Shown one piece after another: positions 28,173 through 37,653 of a DNA stretch of 64,000 nucleotides. Every line of letters begins with the position of its first letter. Position 1 is the stretch's first letter. The notes under the pieces were generated by a model. That model did not search any database. It was not told the DNA's origin and saw only the letters and a list, made by a program, of their open reading frames with translations. The position numbers were made by a program, and so were the translations under genes. The stretch covers positions 36,893 to 100,892 of the forward strand of contig NZ_AMZY02000012.1 in assembly GCF_000330725.2 (NCBI RefSeq), in the 5' to 3' direction. Source of the DNA: Mariniradius saccharolyticus AK6. GTDB taxonomy: Bacteria; Bacteroidota; Bacteroidia; Cytophagales; Cyclobacteriaceae.

Positions 28173-29131
28173 CAATCAACCTTGATAATAAAAGTGATGC
28201 GCCCGGTTGAAAAATCAGCAGTAGCGTTGCCGCTTTGGCGTTTGAATTTTACCTGGTTTACTACAGTCCGGTAGTAAGCCAATACATCATTTGTTACGTT
28301 GTATTCTATTGGCACTGCCTGCACTATTTTGCCAGCATCATCTACCGTGATACGGAAAACTATCTTACCATTTCTTGTAGAAACATTATCGCGAATGGTT
28401 GGCTGCGTAGCAAATTCCCATCCCGCCAAGTCCAGCCCGACGCCTGATGCTGGGCCTGGATTCCCCGTACCGGTGCCCGAACCCATGATTGCCCGTCCAT
28501 CTACTGTTCCTGTGGGCTTTCCTTCATCGCCTGCTTTGGACGAAGAACCCTGAGAACTACCGGCTGCGGGTTTGTTTCCGGTGCCTGATGTACCTCCTGC
28601 GCCAAAGATAGCTCTTTGGTCTATTTTAGGTTTTTCCTCAGCCTTTGTGGTAGTTTTTTCAGCCTCCGATGTGGCTGGCTGTGTACTTGGGACATTTTCT
28701 TTTTTGGCAGGGCTTGTTTCCTTCACTACTGGCTTGGGATTTTCAGCGCCCTTTACCGGGCTATTCGTTTTGGCAGGCGCCTCATAGGCCGGCTTTGCTG
28801 GAGTAGATTTTGGCTTTGCCGTTTCTGTCTTTGGTTGTGCAACGGGTACAGCCGATTCCGTCGGCTTAGGTGATTGTTCCCCTGGCGCGGGTGCATTGTC
28901 CGCTTGCGCCTGTGCTTCTGAAGGCGGCGCATTGGTCTGCCTATCACCACTGCCAGTGTCGGTAAATCCAAGATTCAGTTCCATCCCGTACTTTGGAAGG
29001 GGCGGAATGTGTTCCTTCCATACCACAATAAAATAGATCGCCAGCAGCAAAAGAAGATTGACAAGCACCGTAATGATCGCTGCCTTTTTTTTGTTTTCCG
29101 ACTCAGTCTTCTCGGCTTCCCAGATCTGCAT
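28172..29131 (-). CDS. TonB/TolA-like energy transducer
   Basis: A 319-residue protein anchored by one N-terminal membrane helix (about 18-38). A long Pro/Lys/Ala/Thr-rich linker of about 160 residues is expected to span the periplasm. The C-terminal TonB/TolA-like domain includes GKIVFRITVDDAGKIVQAVP. It passes proton-motive energy from the ExbB/ExbD pair to an outer-membrane partner. It directly follows exbD (6 bp) and exbB. The nearby barrel and TPR protein are the natural partners. Assignment to TonB versus TolA is not certain. Confidence 0.88.
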   Translation of the reverse strand: MQIWEAEKTESENKKKAAIITVLVNLLLLLAIYFIVVWKEHIPPLPKYGMELNLGFTDTGSGDRQTNAPPSEAQAQADNAPAPGEQSPKPTESAVPVAQPKTETAKPKSTPAKPAYEAPAKTNSPVKGAENPKPVVKETSPAKKENVPSTQPATSEAEKTTTKAEEKPKIDQRAIFGAGGTSGTGNKPAAGSSQGSSSKAGDEGKPTGTVDGRAIMGSGTGTGNPGPASGVGLDLAGWEFATQPTIRDNVSTRNGKIVFRITVDDAGKIVQAVPIEYNVTNDVLAYYRTVVNQVKFKRQSGNATADFSTGRITFIIKVD

Positions 29132-29137
29132 TTCTAT

Positions 29138-29530
29138 CTATTTGAATGGAACTGTCGCGATGGAAACATTCGCCTCCAAGGAGGCCGCAATCCCGCCAAT
29201 CTCTACCAAATACTCAACTGGAACGGATTTGTCGATATGCAGGACAACTTGCCCTTTCTTGTCTTGTAGCAGGGACGTAAGCTCTCCCTTGATTTCCTCT
29301 CTTGTGACTACCTTATCGTTAACGGAAAAACGCAGGTCTTTGGTTACCGTGACGGTCACTTCCTGCATGACAATGTCCGAAGTCTCGCTGGATGGCAGAT
29401 TGACGGGCAATCCAGATGGCGTGATGAAGGAAGAAGTCAACATGAAGAATATCAACAAAAGAAAGATGATATCGGTCATGGAGGACATGCTGAACGACGC
29501 ATCAACTTTATGTTTGGATTGAAGGCCCAT
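29138..29530 (-). CDS. exbD: ExbD/TolR-family proton-channel subunit
   Basis: A 130-residue inner-membrane protein with one TM helix (SMTDIIFLLLIFFMLTSSF, about 17-37) that carries the conserved Asp needed for proton transfer (MTDIIF). A small periplasmic domain follows. It lies 2 bp after the exbB stop and 6 bp before the TonB-like gene, forming a classic ExbB-ExbD-TonB unit. TolR is an alternative name for the same fold. Confidence 0.94.
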   Translation of the reverse strand: MGLQSKHKVDASFSMSSMTDIIFLLLIFFMLTSSFITPSGLPVNLPSSETSDIVMQEVTVTVTKDLRFSVNDKVVTREEIKGELTSLLQDKKGQVVLHIDKSVPVEYLVEIGGIAASLEANVSIATVPFK

Positions 29531-29532
29531 AC

Positions 29533-30225
29533 TTATTTTTCTTGCAAAAGATCAATGAATTCCACCGAAGCATATTCCATGCTATGTACCAATTTGGAAA
29601 CCTGGGTCACCAAGTAATTGTACCCAAGGTAAGCAATGATACCGACAACTAATCCTGTCGCTGTCGTGATCATAGCTTCATAAATACCCGTAGACAGCAA
29701 TTTTGGGGAAACCATTCCCTCCTCTTGGGCCACAGCGATAAATGCCTGTATCATACCAGTAACCGTCCCCAAGAAACCAATCATGGGAGCAGCGCCTGCA
29801 ACTGTTGCCAATACACCCAGATTCTTCTCAAGCTTGTATATCTCGATTTTTCCCACATTTTCGATGGAAACCTCAATATTTTTCAATGGACTTCCGATCC
29901 GCTCCAAACCCTTGGAAACCATATTGGCGACGGGTGAATTTTCTGTCATACAGAGCATCTTTGCCTGCTCGATTTTCCCCGTTTGCACCAAAATCTTGAC
30001 TTGATCCATCATGTGTTTGGGTGATTTGGATGCCTTCTTGAGGGTCATCAGCTTCTCAATGAAGATGTAGATCGCCATGATGAACAGGATGTACAAAGGA
30101 ATCATCATGTATCCTCCCTTGATCAGCAAATCCAGCAATCCTATGCTTTTTTGTCCACCATCGAGTGAAACCAAAGAATCGGCCATGACCTGGCCTTCTG
30201 TACTGAGTGTTTGTAACAAAACCAT
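29533..30225 (-). CDS. exbB: ExbB/TolQ/MotA-family proton-channel subunit
   Basis: Inner-membrane subunit of the proton-driven motor, 230 residues. The ATG at 30225 (MVLLQTLSTEG) is preferred; a TTG at 30246 would overlap the SPOR gene. Three TM segments are visible: about residues 40-60, around VLATVAGAAPMIGFLGTVTG, and around MITTATGLVVGIIAYLGYN. Both of the latter match MotA/TolQ/ExbB family motifs. It works with the ExbD next door. Confidence 0.95.
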   Translation of the reverse strand: MVLLQTLSTEGQVMADSLVSLDGGQKSIGLLDLLIKGGYMMIPLYILFIMAIYIFIEKLMTLKKASKSPKHMMDQVKILVQTGKIEQAKMLCMTENSPVANMVSKGLERIGSPLKNIEVSIENVGKIEIYKLEKNLGVLATVAGAAPMIGFLGTVTGMIQAFIAVAQEEGMVSPKLLSTGIYEAMITTATGLVVGIIAYLGYNYLVTQVSKLVHSMEYASVEFIDLLQEK

Positions 30226-30227
30226 AT

Positions 30228-30995
30228 TTAATATTTCAAAATCCAAGTTGATTCGCCAAAGTCATTTTTTGCTTGGGGAAGTGCTTCTGAGGCGGATTTG
30301 AAGCTGCCGAAACTTCCAACGGAAAGTCTGAAGTTTTTGGTATCCCCAACCGGAAAAATCATCCAAACATCCCTACCGCTGTTGAGAAATACCTGTGCTT
30401 CTTCCCGCGCAATTCTCTCATTCGGTAAACTGGCAACAATCAAATGGTAGATGGGCCGCTCGCCTTTTGATTCGACCAAGTGCAATTGACCGATTGGGCC
30501 CGTGGGTGCAGGTTGGGTTTGGGTGACGGGAGGGGCAGCTGCTTCTTTCACTGGTTCTTCCTCTTTCTCTAGCGTCAGAGGAACTTCCAATTCGACCGTA
30601 TCTGCAGCGACCTCGTCCACAACGGGCTCTACTTCCTGCATAGCTTCTGGTTGTGGTGTCTCGGCGACTTCTTTGACAGTTTCCTCTGCTGGGGTAAAAT
30701 AGAGAAAATAGGCCATCGCCGCCAAAATCACAGCCAACATAAACACCAATGTAATAAGCAAGGGCGTTTGGTTTCTTTTCTGAGTCTCCTTTCGCTCAAA
30801 ATGAATCGGATTTGAAAGGGAGCCTGGGACGGATGTTTCTGGTTCAATTGTAGCCGATTCCGCTACCGGGTCTACGGACTGGGCAGGTTCTGATTTCTGG
30901 TTTTCTGTGGAAGAGAGCGGCCTCACGTCAACAAACGGAAAACCGTAGTCTTTGTCTTCTTGTCGTCGAAGGGCTTCCTGTTCTTTCTCTTCCAT
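30228..30995 (-). CDS. Membrane-anchored SPOR-domain protein
   Basis: A 255-residue protein with an acidic cytoplasmic N-terminus (about 1-75), one TM helix (LLITLVFMLAVILAAMAYFLYF), an acidic Pro/Glu-rich linker and a C-terminal SPOR domain (YHLIVASLPNERIAREEA to the end). SPOR domains bind denuded peptidoglycan at division or remodelling sites. It ends 3 bp before the exbB start, which ties a peptidoglycan-binding factor to the ExbB/ExbD/TonB motor. Confidence 0.88.
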   Translation of the reverse strand: MEEKEQEALRRQEDKDYGFPFVDVRPLSSTENQKSEPAQSVDPVAESATIEPETSVPGSLSNPIHFERKETQKRNQTPLLITLVFMLAVILAAMAYFLYFTPAEETVKEVAETPQPEAMQEVEPVVDEVAADTVELEVPLTLEKEEEPVKEAAAPPVTQTQPAPTGPIGQLHLVESKGERPIYHLIVASLPNERIAREEAQVFLNSGRDVWMIFPVGDTKNFRLSVGSFGSFKSASEALPQAKNDFGESTWILKY

Positions 30996-31084
30996 GCTTT
31001 TTTTAATCCGCTGTTTTCAGAAATGGATCTCGCACCGTCAAAATGGTGCCGTAAACTCGGGTAATCAGTTACGCAATATTAGGA

Positions 31085-32758
31085 TTAAAATTGGAATGTT
31101 GCCCCAAGAATTCCTTGAATGCCCCTGACGGGATAATTCAGAAAGCGCTGGTTTGTCCTATTCAGGAGATTATTGCCGATTGCAAATGCCGAAAACCGAT
31201 CCGTGATTTTGTAATCCGCCTTAAATTGGAGATCCAAAACCGCGGGAAGCTTAACCGAGACATCCGACTGCTGATTGAATCCTTGGATTCCACCCATTAA
31301 GTTGGCATTGAACTGTATCAACCACTTCTCTGTCGGCTGGATTTGGTTGTTGAGACTTACCTCCCACTCCGGACGATGGTACGCTGCCGACAAAGTACCC
31401 ATGTCATAACTATAATAATTGACCAAACCGGTAACTTGATACCAGGTATCATACTTCCATGAGGCCATCGCGCGATAGTTGATCACATTTGTCAAATCAT
31501 CGTAAAGCAGATTGAATCGCGTACTATCGGTAGCACTGTTGGCGAAGAAATACATATTGCGGTACCTGCCGACATTGAAACCCACTTCATAGACCAACTC
31601 GTCGAGCAAATTTCCTTTAACGCCGGCTCCCGTTTTGAAATTTTGGATCGTATTCAGCAGGCGATCACTTGGCCCCAAAAATGGGTTTTCCCGGACAAAA
31701 TCCTGATAGGTTGTCCGCAGTACGTCACCTTCAAATTGCGCATAAATACCAAATTCCTTCGCCAACATGTAATGTCCATAGAGTGCTGGGAAAATATGGA
31801 AATCAGAAGATTTGTTGTTGGTGACATCGTTTTCAAATACAATATTGGCTCCAACATCAACCTTGATGCTTTCTGTCAAATAGCCGACAGATGGTCGAAT
31901 CTTGAAATAGTTTCGGTTGATATCACCATAAAAAACATCCTTGGGGCCAGTCAGGGATAGATTCATGTCAAAATCGAACCTCAACGCATCGTCAAACCAA
32001 TAATCTGTTTTTGCCAAGATCCCGATTTCTGTTTCCGAGGCCTCATAATTGTCATGAAACGCTCGGATGAAAACTCTCCCTTCATAATTCAGCCCTTCGA
32101 CTTTGTCAACGTCCTCGATTCCTCCCATAACCTGGAAGGTATTCAGCACATTTTGTCCGGGAACATAATCCGCCAAGTTTAAATCGTTCCAATCAAAACC
32201 GTAGAAATTGACCATGTGGCGGTTATAATGTACGCCTCCGAAAAATTGATATACCTCTTTGTACAGACGCCCGTCCAATTTCACGTTGGTTTTTGTCTCT
32301 GCTGAATTGGAATCACCTGTCGGTCCTGAGTAAAATCCATGGTGAAAAATCTTTGCCGAAACTTGGTAGTCACCGTCTTCCCATAGATTGTACCTTCCTT
32401 CCAACAAAGGGGAATTATAGTTCCCCAATCCAAACCTTGCAAATCCCCGGTACATTTCCTCCTGTTTTTTGGGGAAATTCTTCTGGGCGGCCTCCGACTT
32501 GATGGCAACTGGTTCAAGGTTCAGGAAATAGGGCTGTACCTCATAGGTATATGCATTGCTACTTTTGGGATTGGGAAGAACAGGTAGCCGCTCAAACCTT
32601 CTGGGCTGGGCAGGAAGCGTAAGTACCCTGTCTTTGCGGATGATAAATTCTTGGTCCTTCACCTCACCCGTCTGTTGAGAAAATCCTTCGGCAGCGAAGA
32701 ACAGTCCCAAAATGCCTGCAAGTGAATATTGAAATATTTTTGAATAAATAGATCTCAT
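31085..32758 (-). CDS. TonB-receptor-like outer-membrane beta-barrel protein
   Basis: A 557-residue exported protein with a signal peptide (cleaved near AEGFSQQ). It is rich in alternating aromatic beta strands and ends in a C-terminal strand with terminal Phe (IQGILGATFQF), as in outer-membrane barrels. It has no TonB plug domain or clear TonB box, so it is a barrel-only relative of TonB-dependent receptors. It is 9 bp after the large TPR gene on the same strand. Its transported or bound partner is unknown. Confidence 0.8.
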   Translation of the reverse strand: MRSIYSKIFQYSLAGILGLFFAAEGFSQQTGEVKDQEFIIRKDRVLTLPAQPRRFERLPVLPNPKSSNAYTYEVQPYFLNLEPVAIKSEAAQKNFPKKQEEMYRGFARFGLGNYNSPLLEGRYNLWEDGDYQVSAKIFHHGFYSGPTGDSNSAETKTNVKLDGRLYKEVYQFFGGVHYNRHMVNFYGFDWNDLNLADYVPGQNVLNTFQVMGGIEDVDKVEGLNYEGRVFIRAFHDNYEASETEIGILAKTDYWFDDALRFDFDMNLSLTGPKDVFYGDINRNYFKIRPSVGYLTESIKVDVGANIVFENDVTNNKSSDFHIFPALYGHYMLAKEFGIYAQFEGDVLRTTYQDFVRENPFLGPSDRLLNTIQNFKTGAGVKGNLLDELVYEVGFNVGRYRNMYFFANSATDSTRFNLLYDDLTNVINYRAMASWKYDTWYQVTGLVNYYSYDMGTLSAAYHRPEWEVSLNNQIQPTEKWLIQFNANLMGGIQGFNQQSDVSVKLPAVLDLQFKADYKITDRFSAFAIGNNLLNRTNQRFLNYPVRGIQGILGATFQF

Positions 32759-32766
32759 GGTCTTTG

Positions 32767-35754
32767 CTATTGAATTGTAGCCAATTTTTGGCTTGCCAAG
32801 GCTTTGATTTCAGCATTTGGGGAATTCTCTACGATAGACTCTAAGGTCGCTTTGGCTTGGAAGGTCTCGCCGAGGGCAAGATAATTTTCCGCCAAGAGCA
32901 CGAAAGCCCGCCCGTACCAGTAATCATATTCGAAAAACGGCGCTGAAAAATCGAAAATCGTATTGTTCGATTGGTCGTAGCTTTTGCGTTTGGCTTGGCT
33001 TTCTGCCAGCAAAAACAAGCCTTCTGCCCCTTGTATGGATTTGTAATCGTTGACCAGGTCCCGTAAGGTTTCCTCAGCCTGATTCGTCTTTGCCTGCTGC
33101 TGTAATGCCTTTGCTTTGATCAACAAGGCTGCGGGGACATTGTCAGGTGTCACATTCCCCAAGTTGACCACTTTTTCGGCGAAGAAGATCGTGGAGTCGA
33201 TTTTTCCAGTCTCCAGATAGGCTTGCATCAACCCAGAGAATGTCTCGTTTTCTTCCAAAGGATTCCTGGAATAATTAATTGATTCCCTGAGATATCCGAT
33301 GGCTTTCTTATAGTTTTTGTTTTCAAGTTCGATGGAGGCTATCCTTTGCACGGCACGGCTTCTTTGAGCGGAATTTTTGTCCCTATCAATCTGGTAAAAA
33401 AGCTCCAAGGCCTGTGCTTTTCTGCCCAACCTGTATTGCGCATCAGCCATAAAATAGCTCGCTTCAGGCTTATTGGCGGACTGGGGGTAATTTCTCAAAT
33501 AAGTCTCAAAAGCGCGATACGATTGCTCCCAAGAACCTGACAGGTAAAGGTTTTTGGCAGCCTCATATTCTAAACCTTGAACGCTCGTATTTCCTGGATT
33601 TGCCTTGCGGTAGGTGGCGAGGTATTGGGAAAACTCTGCGGACCTTCCCTGTAAGGTCAAAGATTCCTGAAGTCCAACCAAGGCCGCTTCTGCATTCGTG
33701 GAATTGGGGAACCTATCCAATATCCGCTTGTAGTCCTCGATCGTTTGGTCGTATTGTTGACGCGAGAAATTGGCTACAGCCCTTCCTTCCAAGGCATGCG
33801 GAACAAACTGGCTGTTGGGCCTGGCTGCGATCAATTTGCTGAATCCATCTACTGCATCCGCATACCGCATTTCTTCCATGTTGATCTGGGATTTTTGGAA
33901 GAGCGCATCTTCGAAATATATGCTGTTCGGATAGCCGGTGATCAATCTGTCCAACTGGGCAATCGCTTCCGAGTTCCTGTTTTGGAAATTGTAGACAACT
34001 CCCGATCTGAAATAGGCATAATCAACCGAACTCCCCCCCTCCGAGATCGCCCGCTGGTAGGCATTCTGCGATTCTGTAAACTTCTTTTGGACGAAGTAAA
34101 CGTCCCCCAACCTCACCAAAGCCTCGTCAAAATGCTCCCGATTGTCCGACTTCCCTCCTTTTTCGATGTATTGTCGAAACTGTGCCTCAGCTTTTGGGTA
34201 TTGTTGGGTGTTGAAAAAAGCGTATCCGAGGCCATAATAGGATTTGAGCAGAAACGGATCACTGGCATTTGGCCTCAGCCCTTGCAAGGTCTCGTAGGAC
34301 TTGATAGCTTGGGGAAGTCTGTCCGCCGCGGCGTTGTTCTCCCCTTTCCAAAAATGTGTCTGAACGACCAAGTCCCGATCGCTCGGCGTACTCAATGACT
34401 TATCGAAATAGGTATTTGCAAGGTCGTGCTTTTTGTCCCTGTAGTACACCACGCCTTGGTAGAAAGCGATCTTCTGGTAGGCGGTACGCATGCGTTCGGA
34501 CTTCCTTGGAAGTTTCTCTATATGGTCTATTGCCCGAAGGTAATTGCTCGTGTTGATGAGCGCGTCTGTCAGCAGGTCTTCGGCCTGACGTGCATATCGG
34601 CCGTTTGGATAATTCTCCAAATAGGCATCAAGCGCATTTACCGCCTCCTGAAAACTGCCACGCTCCAGATTCAATTTGGCATAATTAACCAGAGCGTCCT
34701 CTTTAATGTTTGGATCGGCATTGCTTTTATAGGCTGCGTTGAAGCTATTGGATGCAAATTGCGGATTGTTCAACTTCAAGTATGAATGCCCCAGATAGTA
34801 ACTTGACACCTGCCCGATCCTGTCGTCCTGCACCGCGGAAACTTTGAAGTAGTCCGAAGCCCTCTGGAAATTTCCGGTTTCAAACTGGGCAACGCCTGCC
34901 TTGTAGACCTGCGAGCGGTCCAGGTCACGCTTCTTGGCATTGACAAATGCGTCATAATTGCTCGCAGCACCCTGAAAATTCCGCTTTTCAAAATAAGCCT
35001 CCGCCAAAAACAGATGGATTTCCTCTTTTCTATCCAAGGTTTTTCCTGACTTCAAGGCACTTTCAGCATAGGGAATGAGGGTATCAAACTGCCGTTGCTG
35101 GTAATACAAGCCTGCGATCATGTACGGAACCTTGGGCGCATAGAAAGAATTTTTCTCTGCTTCCAAGAAATCCGCAATTGCCAAATCGAATTTGCCCGAT
35201 TCCTTTTGGATAAAACCTGAATAGTAATGTGCATCGGGTCTGAAAGGTGATTTTTGTCCCTTTACCCTGGTGAAATAAGGCAACGCAGCCGCAAAATTCT
35301 TCAATTGAAAAAAGGAATAGCCCATCTTGAAGGCCACCTCGGATTGTACTTCAGGAGTAACCAAACCATCCCCCATCAATTGGAACCCAGCGATCGCCTC
35401 CTTGTAGTTCTTTTTTTCAAAGAAAAAACTCCCTAGTTCGTACGCCGCTTCAGTCTTTCTTGGATGCTGGGGATGGTTTCTGATGAATCTTCTGACCCAA
35501 TCTGAACCACCCGGCTGCTCTATTTTGAGAGCAGCGATCGCATGGTGAAATTCGGAAGTGACTGCCTGGTTTCCGTCGACTTCTCCTTCCCGGATTTGCC
35601 TGAACCCGAAGGAGGTCGCGGCGAACTGGTGTTTGTCAAATAACTCAAGGTTTTCGTCCAACTCTTGCTGCGGACCATTTTGATACAGGCTGGATTGGGC
35701 ACTTGCGAAGGAAGCAGAAGTGGCAATCAACAGACCCGAGAGGATTTTTTTCAT
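32767..35754 (-). CDS. Large exported tetratricopeptide-repeat protein
   Basis: A 995-residue periplasmic protein built almost wholly of TPR units (for example AYYKLG-like, ALPYFTRVKGQ, SYYGLGYAFFNTQQYPKAEAQF). The start at 35754 gives a clean signal peptide (MKKILSGLLIATSASFASA); ATG 35760 adds two residues. It is separated from holA by 8 bp and from the barrel gene by 8 bp. Large TPR proteins next to barrels and TonB systems in this phylum are probable scaffolds, comparable in role to YbgF/CpoB of the Tol system. That role is inference. Confidence 0.85.
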   Translation of the reverse strand: MKKILSGLLIATSASFASAQSSLYQNGPQQELDENLELFDKHQFAATSFGFRQIREGEVDGNQAVTSEFHHAIAALKIEQPGGSDWVRRFIRNHPQHPRKTEAAYELGSFFFEKKNYKEAIAGFQLMGDGLVTPEVQSEVAFKMGYSFFQLKNFAAALPYFTRVKGQKSPFRPDAHYYSGFIQKESGKFDLAIADFLEAEKNSFYAPKVPYMIAGLYYQQRQFDTLIPYAESALKSGKTLDRKEEIHLFLAEAYFEKRNFQGAASNYDAFVNAKKRDLDRSQVYKAGVAQFETGNFQRASDYFKVSAVQDDRIGQVSSYYLGHSYLKLNNPQFASNSFNAAYKSNADPNIKEDALVNYAKLNLERGSFQEAVNALDAYLENYPNGRYARQAEDLLTDALINTSNYLRAIDHIEKLPRKSERMRTAYQKIAFYQGVVYYRDKKHDLANTYFDKSLSTPSDRDLVVQTHFWKGENNAAADRLPQAIKSYETLQGLRPNASDPFLLKSYYGLGYAFFNTQQYPKAEAQFRQYIEKGGKSDNREHFDEALVRLGDVYFVQKKFTESQNAYQRAISEGGSSVDYAYFRSGVVYNFQNRNSEAIAQLDRLITGYPNSIYFEDALFQKSQINMEEMRYADAVDGFSKLIAARPNSQFVPHALEGRAVANFSRQQYDQTIEDYKRILDRFPNSTNAEAALVGLQESLTLQGRSAEFSQYLATYRKANPGNTSVQGLEYEAAKNLYLSGSWEQSYRAFETYLRNYPQSANKPEASYFMADAQYRLGRKAQALELFYQIDRDKNSAQRSRAVQRIASIELENKNYKKAIGYLRESINYSRNPLEENETFSGLMQAYLETGKIDSTIFFAEKVVNLGNVTPDNVPAALLIKAKALQQQAKTNQAEETLRDLVNDYKSIQGAEGLFLLAESQAKRKSYDQSNNTIFDFSAPFFEYDYWYGRAFVLLAENYLALGETFQAKATLESIVENSPNAEIKALASQKLATIQ

Positions 35755-35762
35755 GGGCATTT

Positions 35763-36785
35763 TCAATGCATGATTTTGAACAACAATTCGCGCAGGATTT
35801 CCTTGTCTTCCCAGCCTGATGCATCCACACCCTTGGAACGGAGGTCTGCCTCGCGAATATGGGAGAAGCAATCAATTACTTTGCCTAAACGGTAATTGTT
35901 GGCTGCTATTTTATATTCTTTGATGAAATATGGGTTGATTCCGAGAATTCTCGCCAATTCAGTTTCTGAGGCTGATTTGTTTTGGTGCAAAAGCGCGATC
36001 TTTTGAAAGTATGAGAATATCAATGCTACGATCGGGATGATCGGATGGTTCTTTGGATTTTGGGAAAAGTACTCGATAATCTTGTTCACCTTGAGCGTAT
36101 CCCTCACGCCAATTGCCTTGGTGAGTTCAAAGTTGTTGTACTCTTTATTGATGCCAACGTATTTTTGGATAAGTTCCTTGGTAATCGCCGACGGACTGGA
36201 AAAATTGATGATAATCTTGTCCACCTCATTGGAAATCACCTCCAAGTTGTTTCCAATGGCTTCCGCCAAAAACACTGCTGTTGGATTATCGATAGAATGA
36301 CCTTTTGACTTCACATAACTCTCAATCCAACCTGAAAGCAAATGATCCTTGATTTTTTCCGATTTCACAAAAACCGCAGCTTTGTCCAATTCCTTTGACA
36401 GCTGCTTTCTTCCATCAAGGCTTTTATACTTATGGGCAAACACCAAAATGGTGCTTGGAAGTGGATTTTTCAGGTAATTGATCAACTGATTGTCAATATC
36501 CTCCCTCCCAAGGTTCAGGATGTTTTGAGCCTCTTTCACAATCACCACCTGTCGGTCAGACATCATGGGAAACCGCCGGGCATTGTTCAGAATGTCCATC
36601 ATGCTGACATCCTTTCCATATACAACCAGCTGATTGAATCCGCGGTCGTGCGGTTGGAGCGCATTGGCCTCGATATAGCTGGAAATTTGGTCGATGAAAA
36701 ATGGCTCTTCCCCCTGCAAAAAATAAACCGGAGCATATTTCCCGGCTTTCAAATCCTTCAGTACGTCTTCTGCTTTGCTCGCCAT
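35763..36785 (-). CDS. holA: DNA polymerase III delta subunit
   Basis: Clamp-loader subunit that opens the sliding clamp. It has 340 residues, the normal HolA size. The N-terminal AAA-like region contains VYFLQGEEPFFIDQI and RRFPMMSDRQVVIVKEAQ, and the C-terminal helical collar contains ARILGINPYFIKEY. It heads the minus-strand cluster and is preceded by a -7 element. Its stop lies 8 bp before the TPR gene start. Confidence 0.95.
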   Translation of the reverse strand: MASKAEDVLKDLKAGKYAPVYFLQGEEPFFIDQISSYIEANALQPHDRGFNQLVVYGKDVSMMDILNNARRFPMMSDRQVVIVKEAQNILNLGREDIDNQLINYLKNPLPSTILVFAHKYKSLDGRKQLSKELDKAAVFVKSEKIKDHLLSGWIESYVKSKGHSIDNPTAVFLAEAIGNNLEVISNEVDKIIINFSSPSAITKELIQKYVGINKEYNNFELTKAIGVRDTLKVNKIIEYFSQNPKNHPIIPIVALIFSYFQKIALLHQNKSASETELARILGINPYFIKEYKIAANNYRLGKVIDCFSHIREADLRSKGVDASGWEDKEILRELLFKIMH

Positions 36786-36802
36786 GGTTGAAGTTTACGG
36801 CC

Positions 36803-36810
36803 CAAATATA
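36803..36810 (-). promoter_or_regulatory. Candidate -7 promoter element for holA cluster
   Basis: The minus strand reads TATATTTG, a full match to TAnnTTTG, 18 bp before the holA start. It is back-to-back with a plus-strand element at 36879 in the 132-bp divergent region. Confidence 0.5.
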
Positions 36811-36878
36811 GAAAGAAATAGATTTTCGGAGCTACCATTTGAATCACCAACCATGCTAAATCTAAACTTTATGACCTC

Positions 36879-36886
36879 TATTTTTG
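36879..36886 (+). promoter_or_regulatory. Candidate -7 promoter element for the TPR gene at 36918
   Basis: TATTTTTG matches TAnnTTTG and lies 31 bp before the start codon. No clear -33 TTG was seen at the expected distance. Confidence 0.45.
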
Positions 36887-36917
36887 TATTGAAAAAGTAA
36901 TCCAAAAAACCGAAAGT

Positions 36918-37619
36918 ATGAGCTTGGAGAGAAGTCTGGAATTATTCAGTGTCGGAAAGTTTGAGCAGTCGCTCGCACTTATTGAAACCTGCATTAGTCA
37001 GGAAGGCAAATCGACTGACTATGTTTCGCTGAGGGCGAGGATCTTCACACGTCTTGGCAATTTTGATAGCGCTTTGGAGGACTTTGATTACCTCTATGCT
37101 TTGGAGCCATTCAATCCAAGCATTATCAACGACCGCGCTGTGGTGCTTCACCTCTTGAAAAGAAATGACGAGGCCATGGCGGAATTTGACCGCGCGCTAA
37201 ATCTCGATCCAAAAAATCCATACAGGTTTGCGAGCCGTGCGTACTTTAAGGATCGGATCGGAGATTTACTTGGCGCAATTGAGGATTACGAAAAAGCCAT
37301 TGAACTGGACCCTGAGGATGCGGTATCCCACAACAACAAAGGCCTCGTAGAAGAGAAACTTGGCTACATGGCAAAAGCCAAAAAGAGCTTTGAAAAAGCA
37401 GATGAACTGGTTGGATACAAGCCAGAACAACCAAGCAATTTGTCCAAAGAAACCGAAAGCCAATCGCCTATTCCATTGCCTGAGATCCAAAAAGCCCAAA
37501 AAACCACTAAAAAGTTGACCATCGGGTATTTTATGGAGACCCTAAATCGCCTCGTCTCCGACAAAGCAACCCAGCAGGAATTTAAAGATTTTCTGAAAAA
37601 GAAATTGGGCCGAAAATAA
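36918..37619 (+). CDS. Cytoplasmic TPR protein
   Basis: A 233-residue soluble protein with no signal peptide. Four or so tandem TPR units fill residues about 1-160 (for example NEAMAEFDRALNLDPKNPYR and GAIEDYEKAIELDPEDAVSHN). A charged linker and a C-terminal Lys-rich tail (EFKDFLKKKLGRK) follow. It diverges from holA. TPR proteins mediate protein contacts; no specific role can be assigned. Confidence 0.85.
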   Translation: MSLERSLELFSVGKFEQSLALIETCISQEGKSTDYVSLRARIFTRLGNFDSALEDFDYLYALEPFNPSIINDRAVVLHLLKRNDEAMAEFDRALNLDPKNPYRFASRAYFKDRIGDLLGAIEDYEKAIELDPEDAVSHNNKGLVEEKLGYMAKAKKSFEKADELVGYKPEQPSNLSKETESQSPIPLPEIQKAQKTTKKLTIGYFMETLNRLVSDKATQQEFKDFLKKKLGRK

Positions 37620-37653
37620 TCGGGTCGGAACAATACAATGATTCGAAAAACAG

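Noticed and set aside
31045..31080. Hairpin GCACC/GGTGC between the SPOR and barrel genes
   Set aside because: Only a 5-bp stem with no T-run, so it is not a convincing terminator.
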